Source: Parabacteroides sp. (GTDB lineage Bacteria > Bacteroidota > Bacteroidia > Bacteroidales > Tannerellaceae). Taken from it: a DNA stretch of 8,915 nt. Below are positions 1-7,130 of this stretch, piece by piece. The stretch lies in assembly GCA_020026285.1 (NCBI GenBank), contig JAHHQS010000156.1, positions 1 through 8,915 of the forward strand. Direction: 5' to 3'. The position numbers were made by a program, and so were the translations under genes. The notes beneath the pieces were generated by a model. It worked only from the letters and a program-made list of their open reading frames with translations. It was not told the DNA's origin and made no database searches. Each line of letters opens with the position of its first letter. Position 1 is the stretch's first letter.

Positions 1-3000
1 TTGTCGAGGTCGGTACCACCAATGGTGTAATTACTGACATCTCCGGCAAATTTACATTAATGGTCGATCCTAATGGAAAGATCAAAGTTTCTTATGTTGG
101 GTATCAGCCTCAGGTACTCGATGTAAAGGGCAAAAATTCTTTTAATATTAAGTTGAAGGAAGATTCTGAAATGCTGGATGAAGTGGTAGTTACCGGTTAT
201 GGTGGTAAACAGCTACGTACGAAGGTTACGAACTCTATTTCAAAAGTAAAAGAAGAATCGTTAAAAGTCGGTTTGTTCTCTAATCCTGCACAGGCATTAT
301 CTGGGGCTGTTGCAGGTTTGAAGGTAACACAAGCTTCAGGTAGTCCGGGAGCAACTCCAACAATTGTATTGCGTGGGGGTACCAATCTTGACGGAACAGG
401 ATCTCCATTGGTTATGATTGATGGTCAGCTTCGCGATGGTTTGAGTGATATTAATCCTGAAGATATTGAATCAATGGAAGTCTTGAAGGATGCAGGTGCT
501 ACCGCTTTGTATGGTGCACGTGCTAGTAATGGTGTTATCTTAGTCACAACTAAAAATGGTAAAGCGGGTCACCGTGAAATAAACTTTAAAGCAAAATTAG
601 GTCTTAACTATGTGAATAATCCATATGAATTCTTAGGAGGTGAGGATTATATCAACGTTTTGCGTACTACCTATGCTAAATCTGGCTATAAGTGTTCTGA
701 TGGTGAATACGTGTCAATTGCTCCATTGAGTAATCTAACGGGAGCCTCTCCTTTTGGTACAGGGAATGTATTAGGTAAATCTGCTTGGAATATTATGGGA
801 AAAACAGCAGATAATGCTTACTTGTTGCAGAAAGGCTGGAAGGAAATGGTTGATCCATTGGATCCTTCAAACATGATTATTTACAAAGATATTAATCCTG
901 CCGATTATAATTTAAATAATCCTTCTTTCTCACAAGATTATAACATTAATATGTCAGGAGGTAATGATCGGGGGAGTTATTATGCCGGTCTGGGGTATAA
1001 CCGTCAGGAAGGTCTTCCTGTTAGTACTTTTTATGAGCGTTATAGCTTTGTATTAAATGCCAGCTATAAAATAACAGATTGGCTGACAAGTACTTCCAAT
1101 TTTAACTATAATCGCGCCAACTGGAAAAACATGCCGGGGTCAAATGGAAGTGAAGGAAACTATTTTGGTCGTATCATGTCAACTCCTCCTACGGCTCGTT
1201 TTGAAGACGAAGATGGAAATCCGACTTTAGGTCCCAACGTTGCTGATGGAAATCAGGCTTTTCAACCTGAAAAATGGCAAACCTTTAATCAAACAGATAA
1301 GTTTACCATGATTCAAGGATTTCAGATTGATATCATGAAAGGGCTGTTTATCAAAGGTACAGCAAACTGGTATTATTCTGAAGGCTTATATGAATCTTTC
1401 ACTAAAGATTATATGGATAATATGTTGACTGAGCATTATACTAAAACACGCACAAGTACTGCCAAGTTTGAACGTAACTTTGCACAAACGTATAATGCGG
1501 TCCTGAACTTTACTCATACTTTTGCCAAAGACCACAATGTTAATTTAATGTTAGGTATGGAATATTATGATAACTACAAACGTGGATTTGAAGCAAAAGG
1601 AAGTGGTGCACCGACAGATGATTTCTCAGATCTGAGCTTAACAGATAACGGAGAAGGGAAACGTACTATTAATTCTTGGCATGAACAATATCGTATTCTT
1701 TCATATTTCGGCCGCCTAAATTATGACTATAAGAGTAAATATCTTCTATCTGCAGTATTCCGTCAAGATGGCTATTCGTCATTATTAGGTGATAACCGTT
1801 GGGGATTCTTCCCGGGTGTATCTGCTGGTTGGATTTTCGGTCAGGAGAATTTCATAAAAGAAGCTATTCCATTCTTGTCATTTGGTAAATTGCGTGCTAG
1901 TTATGGTGTTAACGGTAATGCTTCTGGTATTGGCGCCTACACTTTACAAGGCTCTTATAACACAGCCGTATATAATGGAAATACAGGTTTCCTAATTGGG
2001 ACTTTACCTAATCCGGGATTGAGATGGGAAAAAACGAAAACGGCTGAAGTTGGTATGGATTTGAGTTTCTTTGAAAACCGCTTGAATGCAAACTTTACCT
2101 ATTATAATCGTTTGACATCTGATAAGTATGCCGCTTTTAGTTTACCGTCAACGACCGGTTTTTCTTCTATTACTAATAACAATGGAAAATTCCGTAATAG
2201 TGGTGTTGAAATTGAACTGTCTGGAAAAATTCTAAAAACAAAAGATTGGAGTTGGGAAGCGTCCGCAAATATTTCATTTAATAAGAATAAAGTAGTTGCG
2301 TTACCTGATAACGGACTGGAACTTAACCGCCAGGGTGGACAACAAATCTATACAGGAGAGAAGTTCACCAATGAAAAAGGTGAAATAGAATATGCGAAAA
2401 AATGGGTTGGTGGCTATCAGGAAGGAAAAGAGCCGGGAGTAATGGTTGTTTATAAGTCAGAAGGAATTTATCGTAATTGGAATGAGATTCCCGGGGACTT
2501 GGTTATTACTTCCGGTAATTATTATGGTAAGAAAATGTACGGTCCTGAAGCATGGAAAAAATTGACTAAAGAACAGCAAAAGAATGCGTTGCCTATTATG
2601 CCGGGTGACATGAAATGGAAAGATATCAATGAAGATGGAATTATTGATTCTTATGATCAAATCGTAGCAGGTAATACAACTCCTCACTGGATCGGTGGTT
2701 TCAACACTACTTTGCGCTGGAAGAATTTTCAACTTTATGGTCGTTTTGACTTTGCTTTGGATTATTGGATCTATGACCACACTTTACCTGAGATATTCTT
2801 AGCTTGCGCTCAAGGTACTTATAATACAACTAAAGAGGTATTCAATACTTGGTCAGAAGAGAATCCCAATGCAAAATATCCCCGTTATGCATATGCAGAT
2901 GTCTTAACGAACGCCAATTATGCACGAAACTCAACTATGTTTGCTTACAAAGGAAACTATTTGGCTATCAGGGAGATTTCTTTGAGTTATTCACTTCCCA

Positions 3001-3167
3001 AAGCATGGGCAAACAAAGCATATTGTCAAAAAGTAGATGTGTCAATCACCGGTCAGAATTTGGGATATATTACTTCTGCCAATGTAGCGACACCTGAAGT
3101 TTCTAATGCGGGATCAGGATATGCATTGCCAAGAACTCTCTTATTTGGATTGAATGTAACGTTCTAA
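1..3167 (+). CDS. SusC/RagA-family TonB-linked outer-membrane transporter, 5'-truncated by window edge
   Basis: This is the outer-membrane barrel of a SusC/SusD glycan-import complex, which takes up oligosaccharides with energy from TonB. The reading frame is open from position 3, so the ATG at 60 is internal; the signal peptide and the start of the carboxypeptidase-like beta-sandwich domain lie outside the window. The visible part opens inside that domain (TTNGVITDISGKF, then VSYVGYQP). A TonB box, DEVVVTGYG, follows at 177-203. The plug domain (about 230-570) carries the family hallmarks PLVMIDGQ and, from 450, INPEDIESMEVLKDA followed by ATALYGARASNGVI. The rest is a beta-barrel of roughly 860 residues. 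It includes a Ca-binding-like loop (DINEDGIIDSYD, 2622-2657), common in SusC proteins, and ends in Phe, as outer-membrane barrels do. About 1,054 residues are visible, close to full family length. No frameshift is seen. The substrate cannot be read from the sequence. The family call is secure. Confidence 0.97.
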   Translation, partial: VEVGTTNGVITDISGKFTLMVDPNGKIKVSYVGYQPQVLDVKGKNSFNIKLKEDSEMLDEVVVTGYGGKQLRTKVTNSISKVKEESLKVGLFSNPAQALSGAVAGLKVTQASGSPGATPTIVLRGGTNLDGTGSPLVMIDGQLRDGLSDINPEDIESMEVLKDAGATALYGARASNGVILVTTKNGKAGHREINFKAKLGLNYVNNPYEFLGGEDYINVLRTTYAKSGYKCSDGEYVSIAPLSNLTGASPFGTGNVLGKSAWNIMGKTADNAYLLQKGWKEMVDPLDPSNMIIYKDINPADYNLNNPSFSQDYNINMSGGNDRGSYYAGLGYNRQEGLPVSTFYERYSFVLNASYKITDWLTSTSNFNYNRANWKNMPGSNGSEGNYFGRIMSTPPTARFEDEDGNPTLGPNVADGNQAFQPEKWQTFNQTDKFTMIQGFQIDIMKGLFIKGTANWYYSEGLYESFTKDYMDNMLTEHYTKTRTSTAKFERNFAQTYNAVLNFTHTFAKDHNVNLMLGMEYYDNYKRGFEAKGSGAPTDDFSDLSLTDNGEGKRTINSWHEQYRILSYFGRLNYDYKSKYLLSAVFRQDGYSSLLGDNRWGFFPGVSAGWIFGQENFIKEAIPFLSFGKLRASYGVNGNASGIGAYTLQGSYNTAVYNGNTGFLIGTLPNPGLRWEKTKTAEVGMDLSFFENRLNANFTYYNRLTSDKYAAFSLPSTTGFSSITNNNGKFRNSGVEIELSGKILKTKDWSWEASANISFNKNKVVALPDNGLELNRQGGQQIYTGEKFTNEKGEIEYAKKWVGGYQEGKEPGVMVVYKSEGIYRNWNEIPGDLVITSGNYYGKKMYGPEAWKKLTKEQQKNALPIMPGDMKWKDINEDGIIDSYDQIVAGNTTPHWIGGFNTTLRWKNFQLYGRFDFALDYWIYDHTLPEIFLACAQGTYNTTKEVFNTWSEENPNAKYPRYAYADVLTNANYARNSTMFAYKGNYLAIREISLSYSLPKAWANKAYCQKVDVSITGQNLGYITSANVATPEVSNAGSGYALPRTLLFGLNVTF
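177..203 (+). other. TonB box of the SusC-like transporter
   Basis: The codons spell DEVVVTGYG at the junction between the N-terminal carboxypeptidase-like domain and the plug. In SusC proteins this segment is the periplasmic contact for TonB. Its presence supports an energised transporter. Confidence 0.85.
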
Positions 3168-3196
3168 TGGTTAACTGATTAAAAAAAGAAAAATAT

Positions 3197-4834
3197 ATGA
3201 AAAGAATAAAATCTACAATATTATATGGCTTATTGGCAGCGTCTTCCGGAGTACTTTGTACTTCTTGTGCCGATAAATTAGATCTTTCCCCGATTGATTA
3301 CTACGGGAGTGGTTCATATTGGAAAACAGAAGCACACGTAATAGGATATATGGATGGTATACATAAGCATTTACGTGATGCGGCCTTTCAACATACTTTT
3401 ATTTGGGGAGAAGCCCGTGGCGGCGCTTTAATACCTTCCGGTACCAGTGCCGATGGCATGGGTATGTTATATGGTGACATAAAATTACAGAATTTTGACG
3501 AAGACCATACTGGAGGCATTAATAAATTTGGTGATATTTTTGGGCGGTTGACCAATATAAACCTTTTTATCGCCAGAGTAACGGATGCCACCTATATGGA
3601 CGATACCAAAAAAGGATATTACCTTGGACAAGCTTATGGTTTAAGAGCCTTTTACTATTTCGACTTGTATCGTACTTATGGTGGTGTACCTTTACGTCTC
3701 ACTGCAGATGTAGTAGAAGGAGTTATTGACCCCAATAAACTATACATGGCGCGTGCTACTCCCAAAGAAGTCATGGATCAAATAAAAAAAGACTTGGATA
3801 AATCCATGGAGTATTTTGGTGATAATAACTCATTTGATCCAAATAATCGTGGAAATAAAAAGGGATATTGGTCCAAAGCCGCTACTGAGTGCTTGATGGG
3901 TGAGGTTTATCTTTGGATTTCCAAGGTATCTACTGGGGATGATTCTGCGAATGAATCGAATCTGGAAATAGCAAAAACACATTTGCAAAACGTCTTGAGC
4001 AATTATGGACTGAAAATGTTAGATGACTTTTCATCAGTATTTGATGCCAAAAATGGAAAAGGAAATTCTGAAATCATATTTGCAGTTAGATATGCAGAAG
4101 GTGAGGCCACTAATAACAATAATTTGTTCACCTATGCAATGGCTACTGGAAGTACTAAAGATAATTATTTAGCTAATGGTGAAAAATTTCTTGATGCATT
4201 GAATATTGCCAATACTGGTAGTCAGCAGTTGGAATATAAACATGAGATTTATAATAGTTTTGATGTAACAGATACGCGACGTGAAGCTACATTTATTGCT
4301 TCATATAATAAAAATGTTGAGACAAATGAGCTGACCTTAAGAGGAACGCATGTTCGTAAAAACATTGGTTATGTGAATGCTCAGGGAAGCCGTATCTATT
4401 GTGGTGATTATATTATTTATCGCTTGCCACTTGTCTATTTAATGCTTGCCGAAATTGAGAATATGCAAGGAGGAAATGTTGCTCAATATATTAATATTGT
4501 TCGTAAACGTGCTTATGGCACTAATTGGAATGAGGCAATATACGGATATAAAAACTCTGATTATACGACAAATGAATTAGCGATTCTTCATGAAAAAGAT
4601 AAAGAGTTCATTCAAGAGGGACAGCGTTGGTGGGATATTCGTCGCATGACATTGACTAAAGGAGGAAAACATCTCGTTTTTTGTAAAGAGGGAAGCATTG
4701 GAACAGATACGCCTACTTTAGACGAAACAACTGAGGCTCATAAAGTGCTTTGGCCGGTTGACAAAACCTTATTGGGTAATGATCCTTTGATTTATCAAAC
4801 TCCGGGGTATGCTACTTATAAAAAACAAGAATAG
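3197..4834 (+). CDS. SusD/RagB-family glycan-binding outer-membrane lipoprotein
   Basis: This is the surface lipoprotein that caps the SusC barrel and captures glycan; 545 residues is normal for the family. The N-terminus is a lipoprotein signal (MKRIKSTILYGLLAASSG) ending in a CTSC lipobox, so Cys24 is the likely lipidated residue; LDLSP follows it, as often in SusD proteins. Hallmarks run in order: YYLGQAYGLRAFYYFDLYRT with GGVPL (about 141-165, the TPR-like core), DTRREATFI (359-367), YRLPLVYLMLAEIEN (408-422), VRKRAYG (435-441), FIQEGQRWWDIRRM (471-484) and a C-terminal IYQTPGY (532-538). The ATG at 3197 lies 29 bp after the susC stop behind an A-rich leader without a clear Shine-Dalgarno site, typical of Bacteroides. 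It is almost certainly co-transcribed with the transporter gene. No SusE-like or other surface glycan-binding protein gene follows. Ligand specificity cannot be told from the sequence. Confidence 0.97.
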   Translation: MKRIKSTILYGLLAASSGVLCTSCADKLDLSPIDYYGSGSYWKTEAHVIGYMDGIHKHLRDAAFQHTFIWGEARGGALIPSGTSADGMGMLYGDIKLQNFDEDHTGGINKFGDIFGRLTNINLFIARVTDATYMDDTKKGYYLGQAYGLRAFYYFDLYRTYGGVPLRLTADVVEGVIDPNKLYMARATPKEVMDQIKKDLDKSMEYFGDNNSFDPNNRGNKKGYWSKAATECLMGEVYLWISKVSTGDDSANESNLEIAKTHLQNVLSNYGLKMLDDFSSVFDAKNGKGNSEIIFAVRYAEGEATNNNNLFTYAMATGSTKDNYLANGEKFLDALNIANTGSQQLEYKHEIYNSFDVTDTRREATFIASYNKNVETNELTLRGTHVRKNIGYVNAQGSRIYCGDYIIYRLPLVYLMLAEIENMQGGNVAQYINIVRKRAYGTNWNEAIYGYKNSDYTTNELAILHEKDKEFIQEGQRWWDIRRMTLTKGGKHLVFCKEGSIGTDTPTLDETTEAHKVLWPVDKTLLGNDPLIYQTPGYATYKKQE

Positions 4835-4866
4835 GTATTATTAAATACGATTAATCTTGATTGCCA

Positions 4867-4900
4867 ACATGCCGTGTACTTTGTTTAGTATACGGCATGT
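4867..4900 (+). terminator. Hairpin terminator after the susCD-like pair
   Basis: ACATGCCGTGTAC (4867-4879) pairs with GTATACGGCATGT (4888-4900) around an 8-nt loop. This gives 13 bp with one G-T wobble. It begins 33 bp after the susD-like stop, and the following bases (CCTTTGTCC) form only a weak T-rich tract. It is the best candidate end of the operon and might also work against transcripts arriving from the convergent hydrolase gene. Confidence 0.7.
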
Positions 4901-4918
4901 CCTTTGTCCGTCCATTAA

Positions 4919-5058
4919 GACGAGAAAGAGCTCGATAACTATCTATTTGCATAAAGGTAGATCCCGTTTATCCGTCCTCTGATTTGAATCATGACAAACT
5001 GAGACAGGCGAAATATCCCACTTTGGTGAAGTATTACAGTAAATTGTATCATAGATAA
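4919..5058 (+). pseudogene. Possible 3' remnant of an unidentified plus-strand gene
   Basis: From 4957 an open frame reads VDPVYPSSDLNHDKLRQAK, then YPTLVKYYSKLYHR and a TAA stop at 5056-5058. It has no start codon; its frame opens after a stop at 4936-4938. A short stretch in a neighbouring frame (DEKELDNYLFA, 4919-4951) could join it if two bases were removed near 4952. The peptide looks protein-like: charged, mixed and ending in an amphipathic stretch. A hairpin begins 3 bp after the stop, as at a real gene end. I do not recognise the protein. A chance open stretch of about 40 codons in a non-coding gap is a serious alternative, so the call is weak. Confidence 0.22.
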
Positions 5059-5061
5059 AGA

Positions 5062-5093
5062 ATCGCCATGTACCGAACAGTATACGTGGTGAT
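5062..5093 (+). terminator. 11-bp hairpin, possible terminator
   Basis: ATCGCCATGTA (5062-5072) pairs with TACGTGGTGAT (5083-5093) around a 10-nt loop. The two non-Watson-Crick pairs are G-T on the plus strand but A-C on the minus strand, so a plus-strand RNA folds better. No T tract follows. It may be the end signal of the putative lost gene just upstream, or it may have no role. Confidence 0.35.
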
Positions 5094-5189
5094 ATGAGAG
5101 GGCGGATAACAAAATTCTTTTCTTCCTGTTTTTGTTTTCCGTCTACTCAATTAAAATTGATTGTTTATTTAAGTTTCAATTACTACATT

Positions 5190-6440
5190 TCATCTTTCTT
5201 CCAATAATTTTCTCAACCAAGGTACAACCAGTTCTGATTTAAAATAATGATTGGGACCATCTACATTTACCATCCGAAAATATTCATTACGATCTAGTCC
5301 TTCAGGTAAATATTCTACATTTTTTCGTGTATCCGGATCTGAGAACTTCTTATAATGATATATTTTCACGTTATCGGGAGTGCCTGCTATAGCATACGCT
5401 TTTCTCACAAGGTCCAAGTCTCGATCTAATCCTCCTTCAGTCAGTATGATAGGACGGGGTGCCAAAGCCGCTACGATGTCCGGAAAATTAAAATTTTTCC
5501 AGAAATCAGGTATTAAATGGCGTATAGAATTAGGGAATGGACGGCGTCCGTTTTTGTCAGGCATAGTCATTACTTCCGCCCGTTCTTGAGTTTGACATAA
5601 GAAATCATTGTAAACAAAAGCATAAATTGAAGTATCAAGCGTACCCAATACCATCATAGGTTCGGTTCCCAGAGAAAATCCACTTACTACAATGCGATCT
5701 TTACGAATATGCTTCTGGGTCTTCATCCAATTTAAAACCTGCATATCCAAATATGAAGCATATCCCAAATAACTCCATCCCAACTCTAAAAGATAGCGAG
5801 ATACAACATCGTAATCATAATTAGAGCCCAATGTATATCTCTCAAGGTCTGAGGCTTCTCCGGCAGCCGGGTTATCTACTGCCACTGCTATATACCCTTC
5901 TTTTACAAAGTTGAGGGCTTGGGTCAGTTTCGGATCTTTGTACCGGTCATTCAATTTGGGAGCTATCCCCGGTTCACCTGCAAGTCCCTCCTTATTTCCT
6001 CCGGAACCGGGAATACACAAAATGGCAGGTACGGGCTTGTTTATATTATCAGGTATTAAAACAAGAAAAGTAGAAACGCATTCAGGAAGCGGATAAAATT
6101 CCCATTTTTCTAATCGATACCCTTCCCGCTGTTCTCTTTTTATACAGACAGGAGCTGGAGAGTTTTTTATTTGAGGAAATTTCATTATTTTTTCCATCGC
6201 ATGGCGAAGTCCCTTTTGCCATTTTCGAAATTCTTTGGGAGAAAAGTCACTATGAAAAGCATAGCGTGGCTCAGTATTTCTGAGCATGGCATGCACTACA
6301 CCATAAGAACTTAAGAATCGTCCGTCCTCACGTACAGACTTAATTAAATTATGATCTTTAGGAGACCAGTCATCGGACTGAGCATATAGGCTGCCATTAA
6401 AAAACAGTGATATTCCAATTATTAAAAAAATATTTTTCAT
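5190..6440 (-). CDS. Secreted alpha/beta-hydrolase, acetyl-xylan-esterase-like (Abhydrolase_7 type)
   Basis: A 416-residue exported serine hydrolase, probably a carbohydrate or ester-specific esterase. Residues 1-20 form a signal peptide ending LYA, with likely signal peptidase I cleavage before Gln21; no lipobox is present, so a soluble periplasmic or secreted enzyme is expected. An N-terminal region (about 25-120, including GRFLSSYGVVHAMLRNTEP) precedes the hydrolase fold. The fold shows an oxyanion-type loop (CIPGSGGNKEG, 142-152), the nucleophile elbow GFSLG with Ser256, a probable acid at Asp339 (ILTEGGLDRD) and the catalytic His398 (GPNHYF). The length and N-terminal extension fit the Abhydrolase_7/acetyl-xylan-esterase-like group of Bacteroidota. 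The elbow lacks the GxSxxGK form of CE15 glucuronoyl esterases. The ATG at 6440 is chosen because it starts the signal peptide. The gene converges on the susCD-like pair and may act on the same glycan; the substrate is unknown. Confidence 0.88.
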   Translation of the reverse strand: MKNIFLIIGISLFFNGSLYAQSDDWSPKDHNLIKSVREDGRFLSSYGVVHAMLRNTEPRYAFHSDFSPKEFRKWQKGLRHAMEKIMKFPQIKNSPAPVCIKREQREGYRLEKWEFYPLPECVSTFLVLIPDNINKPVPAILCIPGSGGNKEGLAGEPGIAPKLNDRYKDPKLTQALNFVKEGYIAVAVDNPAAGEASDLERYTLGSNYDYDVVSRYLLELGWSYLGYASYLDMQVLNWMKTQKHIRKDRIVVSGFSLGTEPMMVLGTLDTSIYAFVYNDFLCQTQERAEVMTMPDKNGRRPFPNSIRHLIPDFWKNFNFPDIVAALAPRPIILTEGGLDRDLDLVRKAYAIAGTPDNVKIYHYKKFSDPDTRKNVEYLPEGLDRNEYFRMVNVDGPNHYFKSELVVPWLRKLLEER

Positions 6441-6464
6441 TTGATTTAAATTTTATAGATATTA

Positions 6465-6472
6465 CAAATATA
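6465..6472 (-). promoter_or_regulatory. Candidate Bacteroides -7 box for the hydrolase gene
   Basis: The minus strand reads TATATTTG here, an exact match to the Bacteroides -7 consensus TAnnTTTG, 24 bp before the start codon. No TTG is found at the expected -33 spacing, so the promoter would be weak alone or would need an activator. AT-rich DNA makes chance matches fairly likely. Confidence 0.45.
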
Positions 6473-6500
6473 GTTTTATTTTTTTGATATACTCCTTTTT

Positions 6501-6520
6501 AATTGTCGAAATATACAATT
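6501..6520. repeat. Inverted repeat AATTGT-N8-ACAATT upstream of the hydrolase promoter
   Basis: A perfect 6-bp inverted repeat with an 8-bp spacer lies just upstream of where the -33 region of the hydrolase promoter candidate would be. The position suits a dimeric activator. The arms are short and AT-rich, so coincidence is possible. Confidence 0.3.
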
Positions 6521-6720
6521 AGACATATAGTAAGTGACAAGATAAAATATGATGCAAAAAGATAGCATTTTATTTGTTTGGGAATCCTGTAATTTTATCA
6601 CTTATCCTACAGATAGAAGATAATATGAATAAATTGGGGAATAATATACTGTATTGGCGAAAGTAGTGTATATAAATTCGTTATAACTACCGGAAGATAT
6701 TAACTGATTAAAATCAGAAT

Positions 6721-6754
6721 GTTAACTTTGTGTTTTCAAGAAGTTAACTTCGTG
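6721..6754. repeat. Direct repeat GTTAACTTtGTG / GTTAACTTcGTG
   Basis: Two 12-bp copies (6721-6732 and 6743-6754) differ at one base and start 22 bp apart. The second copy lies mostly within the left arm of the long hairpin. The spacing is about two helical turns, which would suit paired protein binding, but no function is shown. Confidence 0.5.
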
Positions 6755-6782
6755 CAGATACGAAATTAATTTCTTGAAAACA
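6731..6782. repeat. Long inverted repeat / 23-bp hairpin
   Basis: The arms are 6731-6753 (starting TGTTTTCAAGAA) and 6760-6782 (ending TTCTTGAAAACA), with a 6-nt loop GCAGAT. The outer 12 bp pair perfectly. Over the full 23 positions there are 21 Watson-Crick pairs, one G-T wobble and one C-A mismatch; on the other strand the wobble and mismatch swap, so both RNAs fold about equally well. No T tract follows on either side, so it is not a standard intrinsic terminator. It could be a dispersed palindromic repeat, a fold-back element end or a recombinase site; the sequence does not decide. Confidence 0.75.
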
Positions 6783-6787
6783 AATTG

Positions 6788-7053
6788 TTAGTTCTCTGTC
6801 AACAGACGCTCTAAATCACTGTTAAGAGTGTGAAAAGAATCTTTTATATGTTCTATCTGACAATGAAATTAAGAAAGAAGAAATATGTGATAATATTCCT
6901 TTTTTGAAATTTTCCCAAATAAGAATAAGTCGTAAATAGGTAAAAACATTCTATTTGGTAGTAGAATGATAATTTTACTTTCCCTTTGATTTTGTGAAAT
7001 GGTTCAGATTTTGTTTTTTCTATTACGGTTCCGGTCACTCCTTTGATTAGCAC
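6788..7053 (-). pseudogene. Possible decayed small ORF downstream of the ATPase gene
   Basis: A minus-strand frame from a GTG at 7053 reads LIKGVTGTVIEKTKSEPFHK and continues for 66 codons to a stop at 6853. A neighbouring frame then gives QIEHIKDSFHTLNSDLERLL and TEN before a TAA at 6788-6790. A single shift near 6855 would join the two parts into about 90 residues. The last part has a helical, coding-like look. The long hairpin starts 6 bp beyond the TAA. No ATG, no clear ribosome site and no recognised family support it, and the AT-rich middle (for example ITYFFFLNF) looks like non-coding translation. It may be debris of a mobile-element gene or chance. Confidence 0.25.
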
Positions 7054-7130
7054 GATACAGGGACATCAAGATATACAAAATGTCAGCTCTGTACCAATAT
7101 AGCAAATTGATAAAAGGGGGATTCAATCTA

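Larger units (their letters stand above)
6441..7130. other. 690-bp intergenic region between two minus-strand genes
   Basis: No convincing intact gene is present. From right to left the region holds a possible decayed ORF (6788-7053), a long hairpin (6731-6782) with a repeated GTTAACTT motif, a stretch (6521-6720) in which I see only short imperfect inverted repeats such as ATAAAAT/ATTTTAT around 6541-6572, and the hydrolase promoter candidate. No clear terminator directly follows the ATPase stop at 7131, so its transcript may run on into this region. Confidence 0.7.

Noticed and set aside
60..62. ATG at 60 as the start of the transporter gene
   Set aside because: The same frame is open back to position 3 and encodes the preceding part of the carboxypeptidase-like domain, and no signal peptide follows the ATG. 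The true start is outside the window.
2622..2657. EF-hand/dockerin-like loop DINEDGIIDSYD as evidence of an unusual fusion
   Set aside because: Loops of this kind near the C-terminal part of SusC barrels are common in the family.
2457..2780. 107-codon minus-strand open frame inside the susC-like gene
   Set aside because: It lies antisense to strongly conserved SusC coding sequence, and its translation has no recognisable motif. The same applies to the shorter opposite-strand or shifted frames at 197-385, 2849-3097, 3388-3591, 5380-5589, 5911-6096 and 7714-7899.
5147..5160. TCAATT-AA-AATTGA as the terminator of the hydrolase gene
   Set aside because: A 6-bp all but AT stem with a 2-base gap and no T tract on the minus strand is too weak to call.
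5190..6440. CE15 glucuronoyl esterase for the hydrolase
   Set aside because: CE15 enzymes carry a GxSxxGK nucleophile motif; here it is GFSLGTEP, without that Lys.
6701..6715. CTGAT-TAAA-ATCAG hairpin as a separate regulatory site
   Set aside because: A 5-bp stem in AT-rich DNA is expected by chance; it gains no support from its position.
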